From NCBI GenBank assembly GCA_015061745.1, contig SUWB01000029.1, positions 1 through 42,135 of the forward strand: a stretch of 42,135 nucleotides of DNA. Reading direction: 5' to 3'. The translations under genes and the position numbers were made by a program. Below the pieces are notes generated by a model. The model made no database searches. It had not been told where the DNA came from and worked only from the letters and a program-made list of their open reading frames with translations. This stretch comes from Lentisphaerota bacterium. Its GTDB lineage: Bacteria; Verrucomicrobiota; Lentisphaeria; Victivallales; Victivallaceae. Below are positions 1 to 7,125 of this stretch, piece by piece (position 1 is the stretch's first letter; each line of letters starts with the position of its first letter).

Positions 1-369
1 GGGGAAGAGAAACGCTTGCCGTGTCTCTTACCCCAACTCCCCGGAGCAGAAATAATCAAACACAGCCTTAAGTATGGTCGGGTAAAATTACCATAAACCT
101 TAAAAATTATCGTTTTCCGGCAATATCTCCCCGCAAACCTTTTATTTCCAGTGATATCCTCCCGCAAAGATTTGTCCCCGGAGATATCTCTCTGCCGCCC
201 TTTCAGGGCTACCGCAAAAAATTGTTTGCGGTAATTCCCTTCTGCCGCCCTTTCAGGGCTTGTGCCTCAATGGGGGAGAGAAATAGCTCGGGCAAAAAAA
301 ATAGTTTTGCAACAGCTCCATTTTTTTTACTGACCTTTATCGGGAACAGAGCATTTGCTCCCTTGAAAT
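1..369. other. Non-coding edge region with palindromic repeats
   Basis: No credible gene was found here. The first 34 bases can fold into an imperfect hairpin (gggg + aagaga at 1-10 pairing with tctctt + cccc at 24-34, one bulged A). Bases 123-260 are rich in short direct and inverted repeats, listed separately. The segment lies downstream of the minus-strand aminotransferase gene, but no hairpin followed by a T-run on the minus strand is seen directly after its stop codon. Confidence 0.6.
191..260. repeat. REP-like palindromic repeat, two 20-bp copies
   Basis: The 20-mer tctgccgccctttcagggct occurs identically at 191-210 and 241-260. Its core gccct-ttc-agggc is a small perfect hairpin. Between the copies sits a second perfect palindrome with 8-bp arms (accgcaaa 211-218, tttgcggt 225-232). 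Upstream, atatctccccgcaaa (123-137) and atatcctcccgcaaa (154-168) are near-identical direct repeats, and gagatatctc (181-190) is self-complementary. The block resembles bacterial REP/BIME elements. That it is dispersed elsewhere in the genome is inference; only these copies are visible. Confidence 0.65.
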
Positions 370-1695
370 TTACTTCAACAGACGTTGAAATCCGCTGAGG
401 GCAATTTCATCTTGAGCAAGTACCGGCACCGGAGAATCCAGAGCTTCTTTAAGTACTGCAAAAGTCCGGTTCAACGCTTCTGCGTAATCTTGAACATCTT
501 TTTCCGTATGGGCCAGTGTGGGATAAAAACCTGTGCCTGCCAAAAATCCTTCTTCCAGCATTTTCCGGGTGAAAAGAGTTCGCAGTTCCGCTGAGCGTTC
601 CCCGTCAAAGCCGAAGGAGGCGAGGCAGGAAAAATCAGGTTCGCTGTGGATCGTTACCGGCAGAGCATACTTTTCTGCAGTCGTTTCCCAGAGAGTTGTG
701 ACCATTTTTCCGATTCTTGCTGCGTGCTCCCAGACTTTGGTCTTTTCTGCTTTTTCAAGAAAAGCGTTTGCCGCAGCAGGGCCGGTTCTTTCGGTCCAGT
801 AGGTGCTTGAAATGAAACTTTTTTGTGCTCCGGACATCGTTTCTTTATTGCCGATAACGGCACCGATAGGATGTCCGTTACCCAGAGCTTTGGCAAAAAC
901 GGCAATATCGGGCGTTACGCCGAAACTCAAATGGGAACCGCCGAAACGCCACCGCCAGCCGATGGTCACTTCATCAAAGATCAGTTTGGCTCCGTAACGG
1001 TCACAAAGTTCCCGCATCCGTTCCAGAAATCCCGGAGTGGGATATTCGTGGCGGCAGGGTTCGGCAACAACGGCGGCAATCTTTGAACCGTGTTTAGTGA
1101 AAAGTTCTTCCAGCCGTTCAAAGTCGCCGTGTTCCAGAGGCATTGCTGTTCCCCGCAGTTCTGAAGGCACTCCGTAAGGCGGCACACCGGCAAGCCACAT
1201 TCCCCGCAACGCATCATTGTCTCCCAGATTGCAGGCAAGATACCAGTCGCTCCAACCGTGATAGCCGGAAACAATGACCGCAGAACGGTCTGTCGCCGCC
1301 CGGGCAATACGGATCGCCAGAGCCAGAGTTTCTCCGCCGGTACGGGCAAAGCGGACTTGCTCCGCCCAGGGATGAATGAAACAGAGACGGTCAGCAAGTT
1401 CCACTTCTTCAGGAGCGTTAAGGGAGGTCATACTTCCTGAACGGATCGTCCGGATCACGGCTTCATTGACATCCGGATCCGCATATCCCAGCAGGCAGGC
1501 TCCGATACCATTGGTGGTAAAGTCGGTATATGTTCTGCCGTCGAGATCGGTGACCCGGCAGCCGTGAGCTTCAGAACTGTAAGGAGGCCAGACGCCCGGA
1601 GCCATATTTTCGGGGCGTTTGCTCAATAAGCCCACTCCACCGGGGATACGTTCTTTGGCGTGAAGGTAAAGGGACTGGGTTTTGTCCTGTTTCAT
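370..1695 (-). CDS. Class III aminotransferase, glutamate-1-semialdehyde aminomutase-like
   Basis: A 441-residue PLP-dependent fold-type I enzyme. Visible family features are the cofactor phosphate-binding region TGGETLALAIRIARA (about residue 119), the YHGW motif (about 144), the FDEVTIGW segment carrying the PLP-ring Asp (about 240), and the FAKALGNGHPIGAVIG segment with the Schiff-base lysine (about 269). Length and motifs fit the glutamate-1-semialdehyde 2,1-aminomutase/class III group. The WR-rich segment after the PLP Asp and the gene context argue against the housekeeping HemL, so the substrate is unknown. The start is ATG with AAGGA 8 nt upstream. The gene follows the amidohydrolase gene by 69 bp on the same strand, so the two are probably co-transcribed and may act on the same small molecule. 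Confidence 0.85.
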   Translation of the reverse strand: MKQDKTQSLYLHAKERIPGGVGLLSKRPENMAPGVWPPYSSEAHGCRVTDLDGRTYTDFTTNGIGACLLGYADPDVNEAVIRTIRSGSMTSLNAPEEVELADRLCFIHPWAEQVRFARTGGETLALAIRIARAATDRSAVIVSGYHGWSDWYLACNLGDNDALRGMWLAGVPPYGVPSELRGTAMPLEHGDFERLEELFTKHGSKIAAVVAEPCRHEYPTPGFLERMRELCDRYGAKLIFDEVTIGWRWRFGGSHLSFGVTPDIAVFAKALGNGHPIGAVIGNKETMSGAQKSFISSTYWTERTGPAAANAFLEKAEKTKVWEHAARIGKMVTTLWETTAEKYALPVTIHSEPDFSCLASFGFDGERSAELRTLFTRKMLEEGFLAGTGFYPTLAHTEKDVQDYAEALNRTFAVLKEALDSPVPVLAQDEIALSGFQRLLK

Positions 1696-1764
1696 AAAAT
1701 GGTTCCTTATTTTTAACGGGGATGAAAAATGTGTTTAAGTTTTTCAAAGTTCCGCCTGATCTGC

Positions 1765-2769
1765 TCATATTGCAGCCGACGGGGCGGAAGGGGATTTCAA
1801 CTGCTGTATGAAATTGACGGCGTTTTCCCGGAAAAGCTTTTGGATATCTCCCGGGGAAAGGCTCAATATATCCGCTGCACGCTTCTGCTGGAGCAGCTGT
1901 TCATAAACAACTGTGACCGATGCTGAACGGCAGTGTTCAAGTTTTTCGGCTCCGGGATAGTATTGCCAGGCATCGGCGTAGGTGATGTATTTTCCGTGCA
2001 TACCGCCTGCGACGATTCCGTCCGAACCGAACATAATACGGTCGATATTTTCGTGTTTCAGCAGCAGACAGTGGGTATAAAGATCATTAACAGCTGAGGT
2101 GTCGTAAAAAATATTGGGCAGATCCTTCAAGATATCAATGACACCGGCAAGAAAGTTGGCGTTGAAAGCCCGGGCACAATGAGCCAGAACCCATTTGACA
2201 TTGGGATAACGTTTGGTGAGGTAAGAAAGATCTTTGAGATTGAGGGGCGAAGAAACCCCGTCTTTCATAGACAGATGCAAAGTGACGGCTCTCTTGTAAT
2301 GGTCTATGACCTCGATTTGAGATTCCGGCAGATATTCTGTGATCCGGGCATCGGCGGGATCGGGAGCAAAGAGACGGTAGGGCTTGACGGAATGGAACAC
2401 TCCCTTTTCAAAACATTGAGCCAGGTATTCCGGGGATTCGGCAGGAGTGACCAGCATCCCGGCAATGGAAAGAGGATCTTTTTGCACCTCCTGCTCAAGG
2501 AAGATATTGTGATTTCTTACATTCATCTCTTTCACAGGTGTGCCGAGCAGCAGACAGTGGCACTCCCGGCCCGGGAAAAGATGGCTGTACCACTCATTCA
2601 CTTCCTTTACCCCCGCTTCATAACGCAAGGGATCGTCAGAAAGAGCCAGATGTTCCTGACCGGATTCTGTCCACAAGTGAACGTGCATATCAAAAAGTTT
2701 TTCAGGAATAAAGTCATCAAGATATTTTTCAAAAAATTCCCGGTCAGTTGGTGTGTAAGTGATTTCCAC
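1765..2769 (-). CDS. Amidohydrolase-2 family metal-dependent hydrolase
   Basis: A 334-residue TIM-barrel hydrolase. The metal-binding signature FDMHVHLW lies near residue 22, a second metal-ligand strand VLAHCARAF near 195, and the catalytic-Asp strand IMFGSDGIVAG near 245. This is the Amidohydro_2 pattern seen in ACMSD and lactonase-like enzymes. The start codon is GTG (2767-2769), supported by CAGGAG on the minus strand at about 2779-2784 with a 9-nt spacer. It is the first gene of a two-gene unit with the class III aminotransferase, and it is divergent from the sialidase-like gene. A GntR-type palindrome 19 bp upstream suggests repression by a GntR regulator (inference). The substrate cannot be assigned. 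Confidence 0.85.
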   Translation of the reverse strand: MEITYTPTDREFFEKYLDDFIPEKLFDMHVHLWTESGQEHLALSDDPLRYEAGVKEVNEWYSHLFPGRECHCLLLGTPVKEMNVRNHNIFLEQEVQKDPLSIAGMLVTPAESPEYLAQCFEKGVFHSVKPYRLFAPDPADARITEYLPESQIEVIDHYKRAVTLHLSMKDGVSSPLNLKDLSYLTKRYPNVKWVLAHCARAFNANFLAGVIDILKDLPNIFYDTSAVNDLYTHCLLLKHENIDRIMFGSDGIVAGGMHGKYITYADAWQYYPGAEKLEHCRSASVTVVYEQLLQQKRAADILSLSPGDIQKLFRENAVNFIQQLKSPSAPSAAI

Positions 2770-2787
2770 GTTACTGTGCTCCTGTTA

Positions 2788-2798
2788 TTGTAGTACAA
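2788..2798. promoter_or_regulatory. GntR/FadR-type operator palindrome
   Basis: The sequence ttgtagtacaa is a perfect 11-bp palindrome and fits the FadR-subfamily GntR operator pattern TNGTNNNACNA at every fixed position. It lies 19 bp upstream of the amidohydrolase start. A weak minus-strand promoter can be drawn just above it (-10 TATATT at 2816-2821, -35-like TGGTAA at 2838-2843, 16-bp spacer), which would place the palindrome at about +11 to +21, a roadblock position. No GntR gene lies in the window. Confidence 0.45.
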
Positions 2799-2897
2799 AT
2801 ATGGTCCTGTTTATAAATATAGCACAAAAAATATTTTTTACCATTGAGGATTTATGTTATAAAGTCACGAATCTGTGTCTTTTTTTAATACTTTTGC

Positions 2898-2975
2898 TTG
2901 TATTCATTTTTTTGAGAGGTATATTATATTCCGAATGAAAGAGCAGGGAAAGCTGCCTTTTACATTCAGTATAAT
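2898..2975 (+). promoter_or_regulatory. Candidate promoters for the sialidase-like gene
   Basis: The AT-rich divergent intergenic region (2770-2998) has two plus-strand candidates. One is TTGTAT (2898-2903) with a 16-bp spacer to TATATT (2920-2925). The other is a perfect TATAAT (2970-2975) without a recognisable -35, which would give a leader of about 17 nt ending in the ribosome-binding site ACGGAG. Which one is used cannot be decided from sequence. Confidence 0.35.
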
Positions 2976-2998
2976 ACACCTTAACGGAGCGTTTTTTT

Positions 2999-4009
2999 AT
3001 GAAAGAGCTTAGAGTTTTACGCAGTCGCAGGATCTACTCAGACGGCAATCATAACGCCTTTACGACAGTTGCTTTTTGCGGGGAGGTACTTTACGCTGCC
3101 TTCCGGACGGCTTCTGCTCATCTGGCTCAGAACGGAGCGATCACTGTGCTTAAAAGTTCCGACGGCGGAAAAAACTGGGAACTTTGTGAGCGTATCGTTT
3201 GTGAAAATTGGGATCTCAGAGATCCGGGACTTGTCTTTTGCCGTGACCGGCTGCATCTGTTTTGTTTCGGAAGGAATAGTGCAAATGTTGCAGAAACGGC
3301 CTCTTTTCATTGTTTTCTTCAGGAAAATAACAGCTTTTCCCCTCTGGAAACTTTGAAGAATATGCCTGTTATCTGGGGCGTTGCAGTCTGGGGAGATAAA
3401 ATTTACGGGACAGCTTATCACTCCGAAGGGAAAAATATGTCCCGGGTGACACTTCACGTTTCCTGTGACGGGGTCAATTGGGAACAGCTGACAGAACTGC
3501 CTTTCCCTGGAAACGAGGCTGCAATAGACTTCGATCCGGACGGAACTTTGTGGATGCTTGTGCGTGATACGCACGATTGCAGCTGTTACGGGGGAGGTTC
3601 CATTCCGGTGCTCTGCCGCCTAAAACCGCCTTATACGGGAACTCCTTTTGCTGTGCCCCTGGTGCTCAGGCTGCAGGGGCCTATGCTGAAGCGGATCAAT
3701 GGCGTTTCCATTATTGCCGGCAGACGTTGGGACGGCTGGGAACGGAACAGACGGAATTTGAGAACAGACCTTTTTATCATTCCCGACGGTGAGGATTGCC
3801 GTTTTGTTTCCACTCTGCCGAGCGGAGGAGATACTTCTTATGCCGCCTGTGTGGAAATGCCGGGCAACAGATTGCTTCTTACCTATTACAGTTCCCACGA
3901 ACATACGATGGATGTGCCCTTTGAAGAAGATGATCCCAAAGATCCCGCCAAGGCGGAACATTCTACTCCGGCAGATATTTTTGTCGCTGAAATTTCAAAG
4001 AATTTTTAA
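2999..4009 (+). CDS. Sialidase-like BNR-repeat beta-propeller protein
   Basis: A 336-residue protein with at least two Asp-box (BNR) motifs: SSDGGKNW at 53-60 and SCDGVNW at 155-161. Asp-boxes mark six-bladed sialidase-type propellers. No signal peptide is seen, so a cytoplasmic location is inferred. The sialidase Arg triad and Tyr/Glu nucleophile pair cannot be placed with confidence. The family also includes non-sialidase glycosidases and inactive propellers, so the substrate is open. The start is ATG preceded by AACGGAG. The gene is divergent from the amidohydrolase gene and lies 36 bp upstream of a secreted LamG-like protein gene, suggesting a shared role in glycan use. Confidence 0.7.
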   Translation: MKELRVLRSRRIYSDGNHNAFTTVAFCGEVLYAAFRTASAHLAQNGAITVLKSSDGGKNWELCERIVCENWDLRDPGLVFCRDRLHLFCFGRNSANVAETASFHCFLQENNSFSPLETLKNMPVIWGVAVWGDKIYGTAYHSEGKNMSRVTLHVSCDGVNWEQLTELPFPGNEAAIDFDPDGTLWMLVRDTHDCSCYGGGSIPVLCRLKPPYTGTPFAVPLVLRLQGPMLKRINGVSIIAGRRWDGWERNRRNLRTDLFIIPDGEDCRFVSTLPSGGDTSYAACVEMPGNRLLLTYYSSHEHTMDVPFEEDDPKDPAKAEHSTPADIFVAEISKNF

Positions 4010-4045
4010 TATTAATGTCCCAATTATGATTGAAAGGAAATTTTT

Positions 4046-5152
4046 ATGTATCGTTTTCTGATTTTATCTCTGCTGATGCCCCTGCTGCTGGGGGCGGAGC
4101 CTTTGAAAGAGGCTTTGATGCTTTGTCTTGATGCCGACACCAAAGCTCCTGCCGGTGTCTCAATTCCTTCTACCACCCGGCTGAAAGAGGGGAAATTCGG
4201 CAAAGGCTATCTGATTGAAAGACGGACACGCAATGAATTCAAGGCTTCTGATGTGATGCTGAGTGACGGGGCAACTTTGACGGGAGCTTCAAATATTCTG
4301 ACACTTCCTGCCGGCGGAGTGGCGGCTCTGCCGCTGACTGCCATCCGGCCCAAGAGTTACAGCACTCTTTCATTTACATACAAAGGCAGCGGCAGGATCA
4401 TTGTTTCCTGGAACCGCAAAGAGGTCAAAACCTTTACGGCCGGACCTGAAAAACAGTATGGGGTGGCGGTCATCAGGAATGATGACAGCGATGTGGCAAC
4501 GCTCCGTATCAAGGCTGAAAAAGGAGCTGTGCTTGGAGAGGTTCTTTTTGACCGGGAAATCAATTATCCCTGTACTTATATCCGTCCCGGGACGATACGT
4601 TCCTGTGACTGGATCACTCTTGATCCTGCCAAATATTACAACGTTCAGCAGGGGGCTTTCAGCTGTTGGATCAAAGCTCCCTGGCTGGTACGGAACTTCA
4701 AGGATCTTTCCGGGACAGGGCTGCTCTGTCTGCTCTGGAAGACAGAAAGAGGAAAACTTTTTACTGATAACATCATCCGTTCCATTACCTTTTGGGATAC
4801 CGGTTACTGTGACAGCTTTTATGGACAGAAGAAAACCACCGGAGGGAGCCGCTGCCGGTTCAATGAACTTAAACTCTTTCCTGCGGACGGATGGCATCAC
4901 GTTGTGTTCAACTGGAAAATCGCCGATGGTAAAATTCATACTTCCATAATTGCCAACGGCAATCAGGTTTTCAACCGGACAAGCAATTTTATTTCCCGGC
5001 CCAAACCTGTGAGTTTCACCATCGGGTATACGGGGGGAGCTTATTTGAATGGTATCATTGATGATATTGCCCTGTTTCGCCGTCCTTTGAGTGTGTCGGA
5101 GGCTGAAAAAATCTTTAAGGCAAACAAGCCTCTTGCACAGCTTGTCAAGTGA
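4046..5152 (+). CDS. Secreted LamG/concanavalin A-like jelly-roll protein
   Basis: A 368-residue protein with a clear N-terminal signal peptide (hydrophobic LILSLLMPLLLGA, cleavage likely after about residue 17). The C-terminal half (about 200-365) has the LamG/laminin-G_3 pattern: AFSCWIKAPW, then WHHVVFNWK, then IIDDIALFRRPLSVSEAEKI at the end. Such domains bind carbohydrate or sit next to catalytic domains. The first half (about 40-190) looks like another beta-sandwich, without recognised catalytic residues. The start is ATG with AAAGGA about 7 nt upstream. It lies between the sialidase-like gene and dxs on the same strand. The role is probably extracellular or periplasmic glycan binding (inference). 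Confidence 0.75.
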   Translation: MYRFLILSLLMPLLLGAEPLKEALMLCLDADTKAPAGVSIPSTTRLKEGKFGKGYLIERRTRNEFKASDVMLSDGATLTGASNILTLPAGGVAALPLTAIRPKSYSTLSFTYKGSGRIIVSWNRKEVKTFTAGPEKQYGVAVIRNDDSDVATLRIKAEKGAVLGEVLFDREINYPCTYIRPGTIRSCDWITLDPAKYYNVQQGAFSCWIKAPWLVRNFKDLSGTGLLCLLWKTERGKLFTDNIIRSITFWDTGYCDSFYGQKKTTGGSRCRFNELKLFPADGWHHVVFNWKIADGKIHTSIIANGNQVFNRTSNFISRPKPVSFTIGYTGGAYLNGIIDDIALFRRPLSVSEAEKIFKANKPLAQLVK

Positions 5153-5176
5153 TCTCCTGAAAGTTTGGAGTATTTG

Positions 5177-7009
5177 ATGAGTTTGAATCCCTTTCCCGAA
5201 ACCGGTCAGCTGCGTCATATGAGTATGGATGAACTGACTGAACTTGCCGCAGAATGCAGACGGACGATTATTGAACAGGTAAGCCGGAATGGCGGACATC
5301 TGGCCTCAAATCTGGGGTGTGTGGAATTGACTTTGGCTTTGCACCGGGTCTTTGATATAAAAAAGTCTCCCATTATTTTTGATGTGGGGCATCAGTGTTA
5401 TACTCATAAACTGCTGACGGGGAGGAGTGGCGCGTTTCAGAAACTCCGGCAGTGTGACGGCTGTTCCGGATTTCCCAGTCCCGCTGAATCTGAATGGGAT
5501 GCGGCAGTCGGCGGTCACGCCGGAACTGCTCTTTCCACAGCCTTAGGTATCGGTGCCGCACGGGAGCTCGCAGGAAACAGTGACAAGGTCATTGCTGTTG
5601 TCGGTGACGGAGCTTGCAGTAACGGTATTACCTTTGAAGCCCTCAATACCTGTAAAGCGGGAGGCAAAAATCTGCTTTTTATTCTTAATGACAATGAAAT
5701 GTCTATTTCTCCTGCGGTGGGGGCTCTCAGTGCACAATTGAGCAAGATTATTTCCGGCAGGTTTTACAACAAGACCAGAAATGCCGTACGCCGAAATGTG
5801 AAGCTGTGGCCCAAACTTCACAGATTTGTCCGTTACATTGAAGACCGGTTGAAATCTGCGCTGCTGCCGCCCAGTGCCATTTTTCAGTCTTTCGGATTTC
5901 GTTTTTTGGGGCCTGTGGATGGTCATTCTCTGCCGGAACTGGTTTCTATGCTTGAGAAGATAAAGGAGCTGGAAGGACCGCTTTTGCTCCACGTCGTGAC
6001 GCGTAAAGGCAAGGGAGCCTACTATGCCGAAAATGCTCCGGAAATCTATCACGGGGTCGGCAAATTTGCTGCAGACGACGGAAAACTTATGCCTGCCTCA
6101 GAAGGATTTTCAGCAGTGTTGGGCAAGTGGATGTGCAAAAAAGCGGAACGCGATGAAAGAATAATCGGTGTTTCTGCTGCTATGATTCCCGGCGTGGGAT
6201 TGTCCTGCTTCTCAGAAAAGTTCCCGCAACGCTGTTTTGATACGGGGATCGCCGAAGAACACGCTGCTGTTTTTGCTGCCGGAATGGCTGTTGCCGGTAA
6301 AAGACCTGTTTGTGCCCTTTATGCGACTTTTGCTCAGCGGGCTTTGGATTGTATCTATCACGATGCTGTGCTGGGCAGAGTTCCGGTAATTTTTGTTCTT
6401 GACCGTGCCGGAGCTGTGCCGGACGGTCCGACTCATCACGGGATTTATGATTTGGGATTTCTGCGTTCTCTGCCGGGACTCGTTGTTATGATGCCCCGGA
6501 ATGAGCGGGAATTGGAAATGATGCTGGAGCACGCTCTGGAAATAAACGGACCTGTTGTGATCCGTTATCCCCGGGGCGGGAGCAAAGAAAAAGCTTTGCC
6601 GGAGCCCGGCCCGCTGGAAACAGGGAAATGCGAAGTCCTGAAAGAATCTCCTGAAGGTCCTGTAATCTGGGCTTTGGGGGCAGAGTGCGGAATCGCAGAA
6701 AAGGTCGTTGAAATTCTGGAAAAAGAAAAGATTGCGGCGACTTTGATAAATATCCGTTTTGCAGCTCCCTTTGACAGAGAAACAGCCTTGAAGTTTGCTT
6801 CAAGGCTTCAAGTGGTAATCGAAGATCACGGCATCGGCGGAGCGGGAAGTGCTTTAGCGGAGATCCTTTCCGGGATTCCCGGCAGCCGTATGGCAGTATT
6901 CAACTGGGGAAAAGAGATCGTCGGCCACGGCAATGTGGACATTCTCCGGAAGAAACATCGTCTTACGCCGGAAGATATTGCCGGAGAAATTATGAAAATA
7001 CTTTCCTGA
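5177..7009 (+). CDS. dxs: 1-deoxy-D-xylulose-5-phosphate synthase
   Basis: Condenses pyruvate and glyceraldehyde 3-phosphate to DXP, the first step of the MEP isoprenoid pathway and a branch point to thiamin and pyridoxal. At 610 residues it matches the usual ~620. Seen: DVGHQCYTHKLLTGR (family GHQ.Y.HK), the ThDP diphosphate motif GDGACSNGITFEALN (about 143), NDNEMSISPAVGALS, TRKGKGAYYAE, the catalytic Glu in GIAEEHAAVFAAGMA (Glu360), and the C-terminal-domain stretch GPVVIRYPRG. A TTG in frame at 5165 is less likely than ATG at 5177, because GGAG (5167-5170) then has an ideal 6-nt spacer. It starts 24 bp after the LamG-like gene, probably by operon read-through. Confidence 0.95.
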   Translation: MSLNPFPETGQLRHMSMDELTELAAECRRTIIEQVSRNGGHLASNLGCVELTLALHRVFDIKKSPIIFDVGHQCYTHKLLTGRSGAFQKLRQCDGCSGFPSPAESEWDAAVGGHAGTALSTALGIGAARELAGNSDKVIAVVGDGACSNGITFEALNTCKAGGKNLLFILNDNEMSISPAVGALSAQLSKIISGRFYNKTRNAVRRNVKLWPKLHRFVRYIEDRLKSALLPPSAIFQSFGFRFLGPVDGHSLPELVSMLEKIKELEGPLLLHVVTRKGKGAYYAENAPEIYHGVGKFAADDGKLMPASEGFSAVLGKWMCKKAERDERIIGVSAAMIPGVGLSCFSEKFPQRCFDTGIAEEHAAVFAAGMAVAGKRPVCALYATFAQRALDCIYHDAVLGRVPVIFVLDRAGAVPDGPTHHGIYDLGFLRSLPGLVVMMPRNERELEMMLEHALEINGPVVIRYPRGGSKEKALPEPGPLETGKCEVLKESPEGPVIWALGAECGIAEKVVEILEKEKIAATLINIRFAAPFDRETALKFASRLQVVIEDHGIGGAGSALAEILSGIPGSRMAVFNWGKEIVGHGNVDILRKKHRLTPEDIAGEIMKILS

Positions 7010-7056
7010 AGTTTCATATTTTACGAAAACACTTTGGGAAAAGTTGCTTTTTTACC

Positions 7057-7084
7057 TTGAAAAATGTCTGCGAGGTGGTATATT
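7057..7084 (+). promoter_or_regulatory. Candidate sigma70 promoter for the DUF3857 gene
   Basis: TTGAAA (7057-7062), a 16-bp spacer, then TATATT (7079-7084). A start near 7091 would give a leader of about 35 nt to the ATG at 7126, and would exclude the in-frame TTG codons at 7057 and 7084 from the transcript. Confidence 0.45.
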
Positions 7085-7125
7085 TGAAAAGGACATTTTT
7101 TTTGTGCAATTCTGGAATTGGGAAT

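Noticed and set aside
191..260. Possible CRISPR remnant (20-bp repeats with a 30-bp spacer)
   Set aside because: Only two copies, the repeat is itself a short palindrome, the spacing contains another palindrome, and no cas gene is nearby.
4370..5299. Long open frame (309 codons) on the minus strand opposite the LamG-like gene
   Set aside because: The plus strand has a signal peptide and LamG motifs; the minus frame has neither and crosses into dxs.
7084..7125. TTG start for the DUF3857 protein with AGGTGG upstream
   Set aside because: The TTG overlaps the last base of a probable -10 element, and the ATG at 7126 gives a standard signal peptide; kept only as an alternative.
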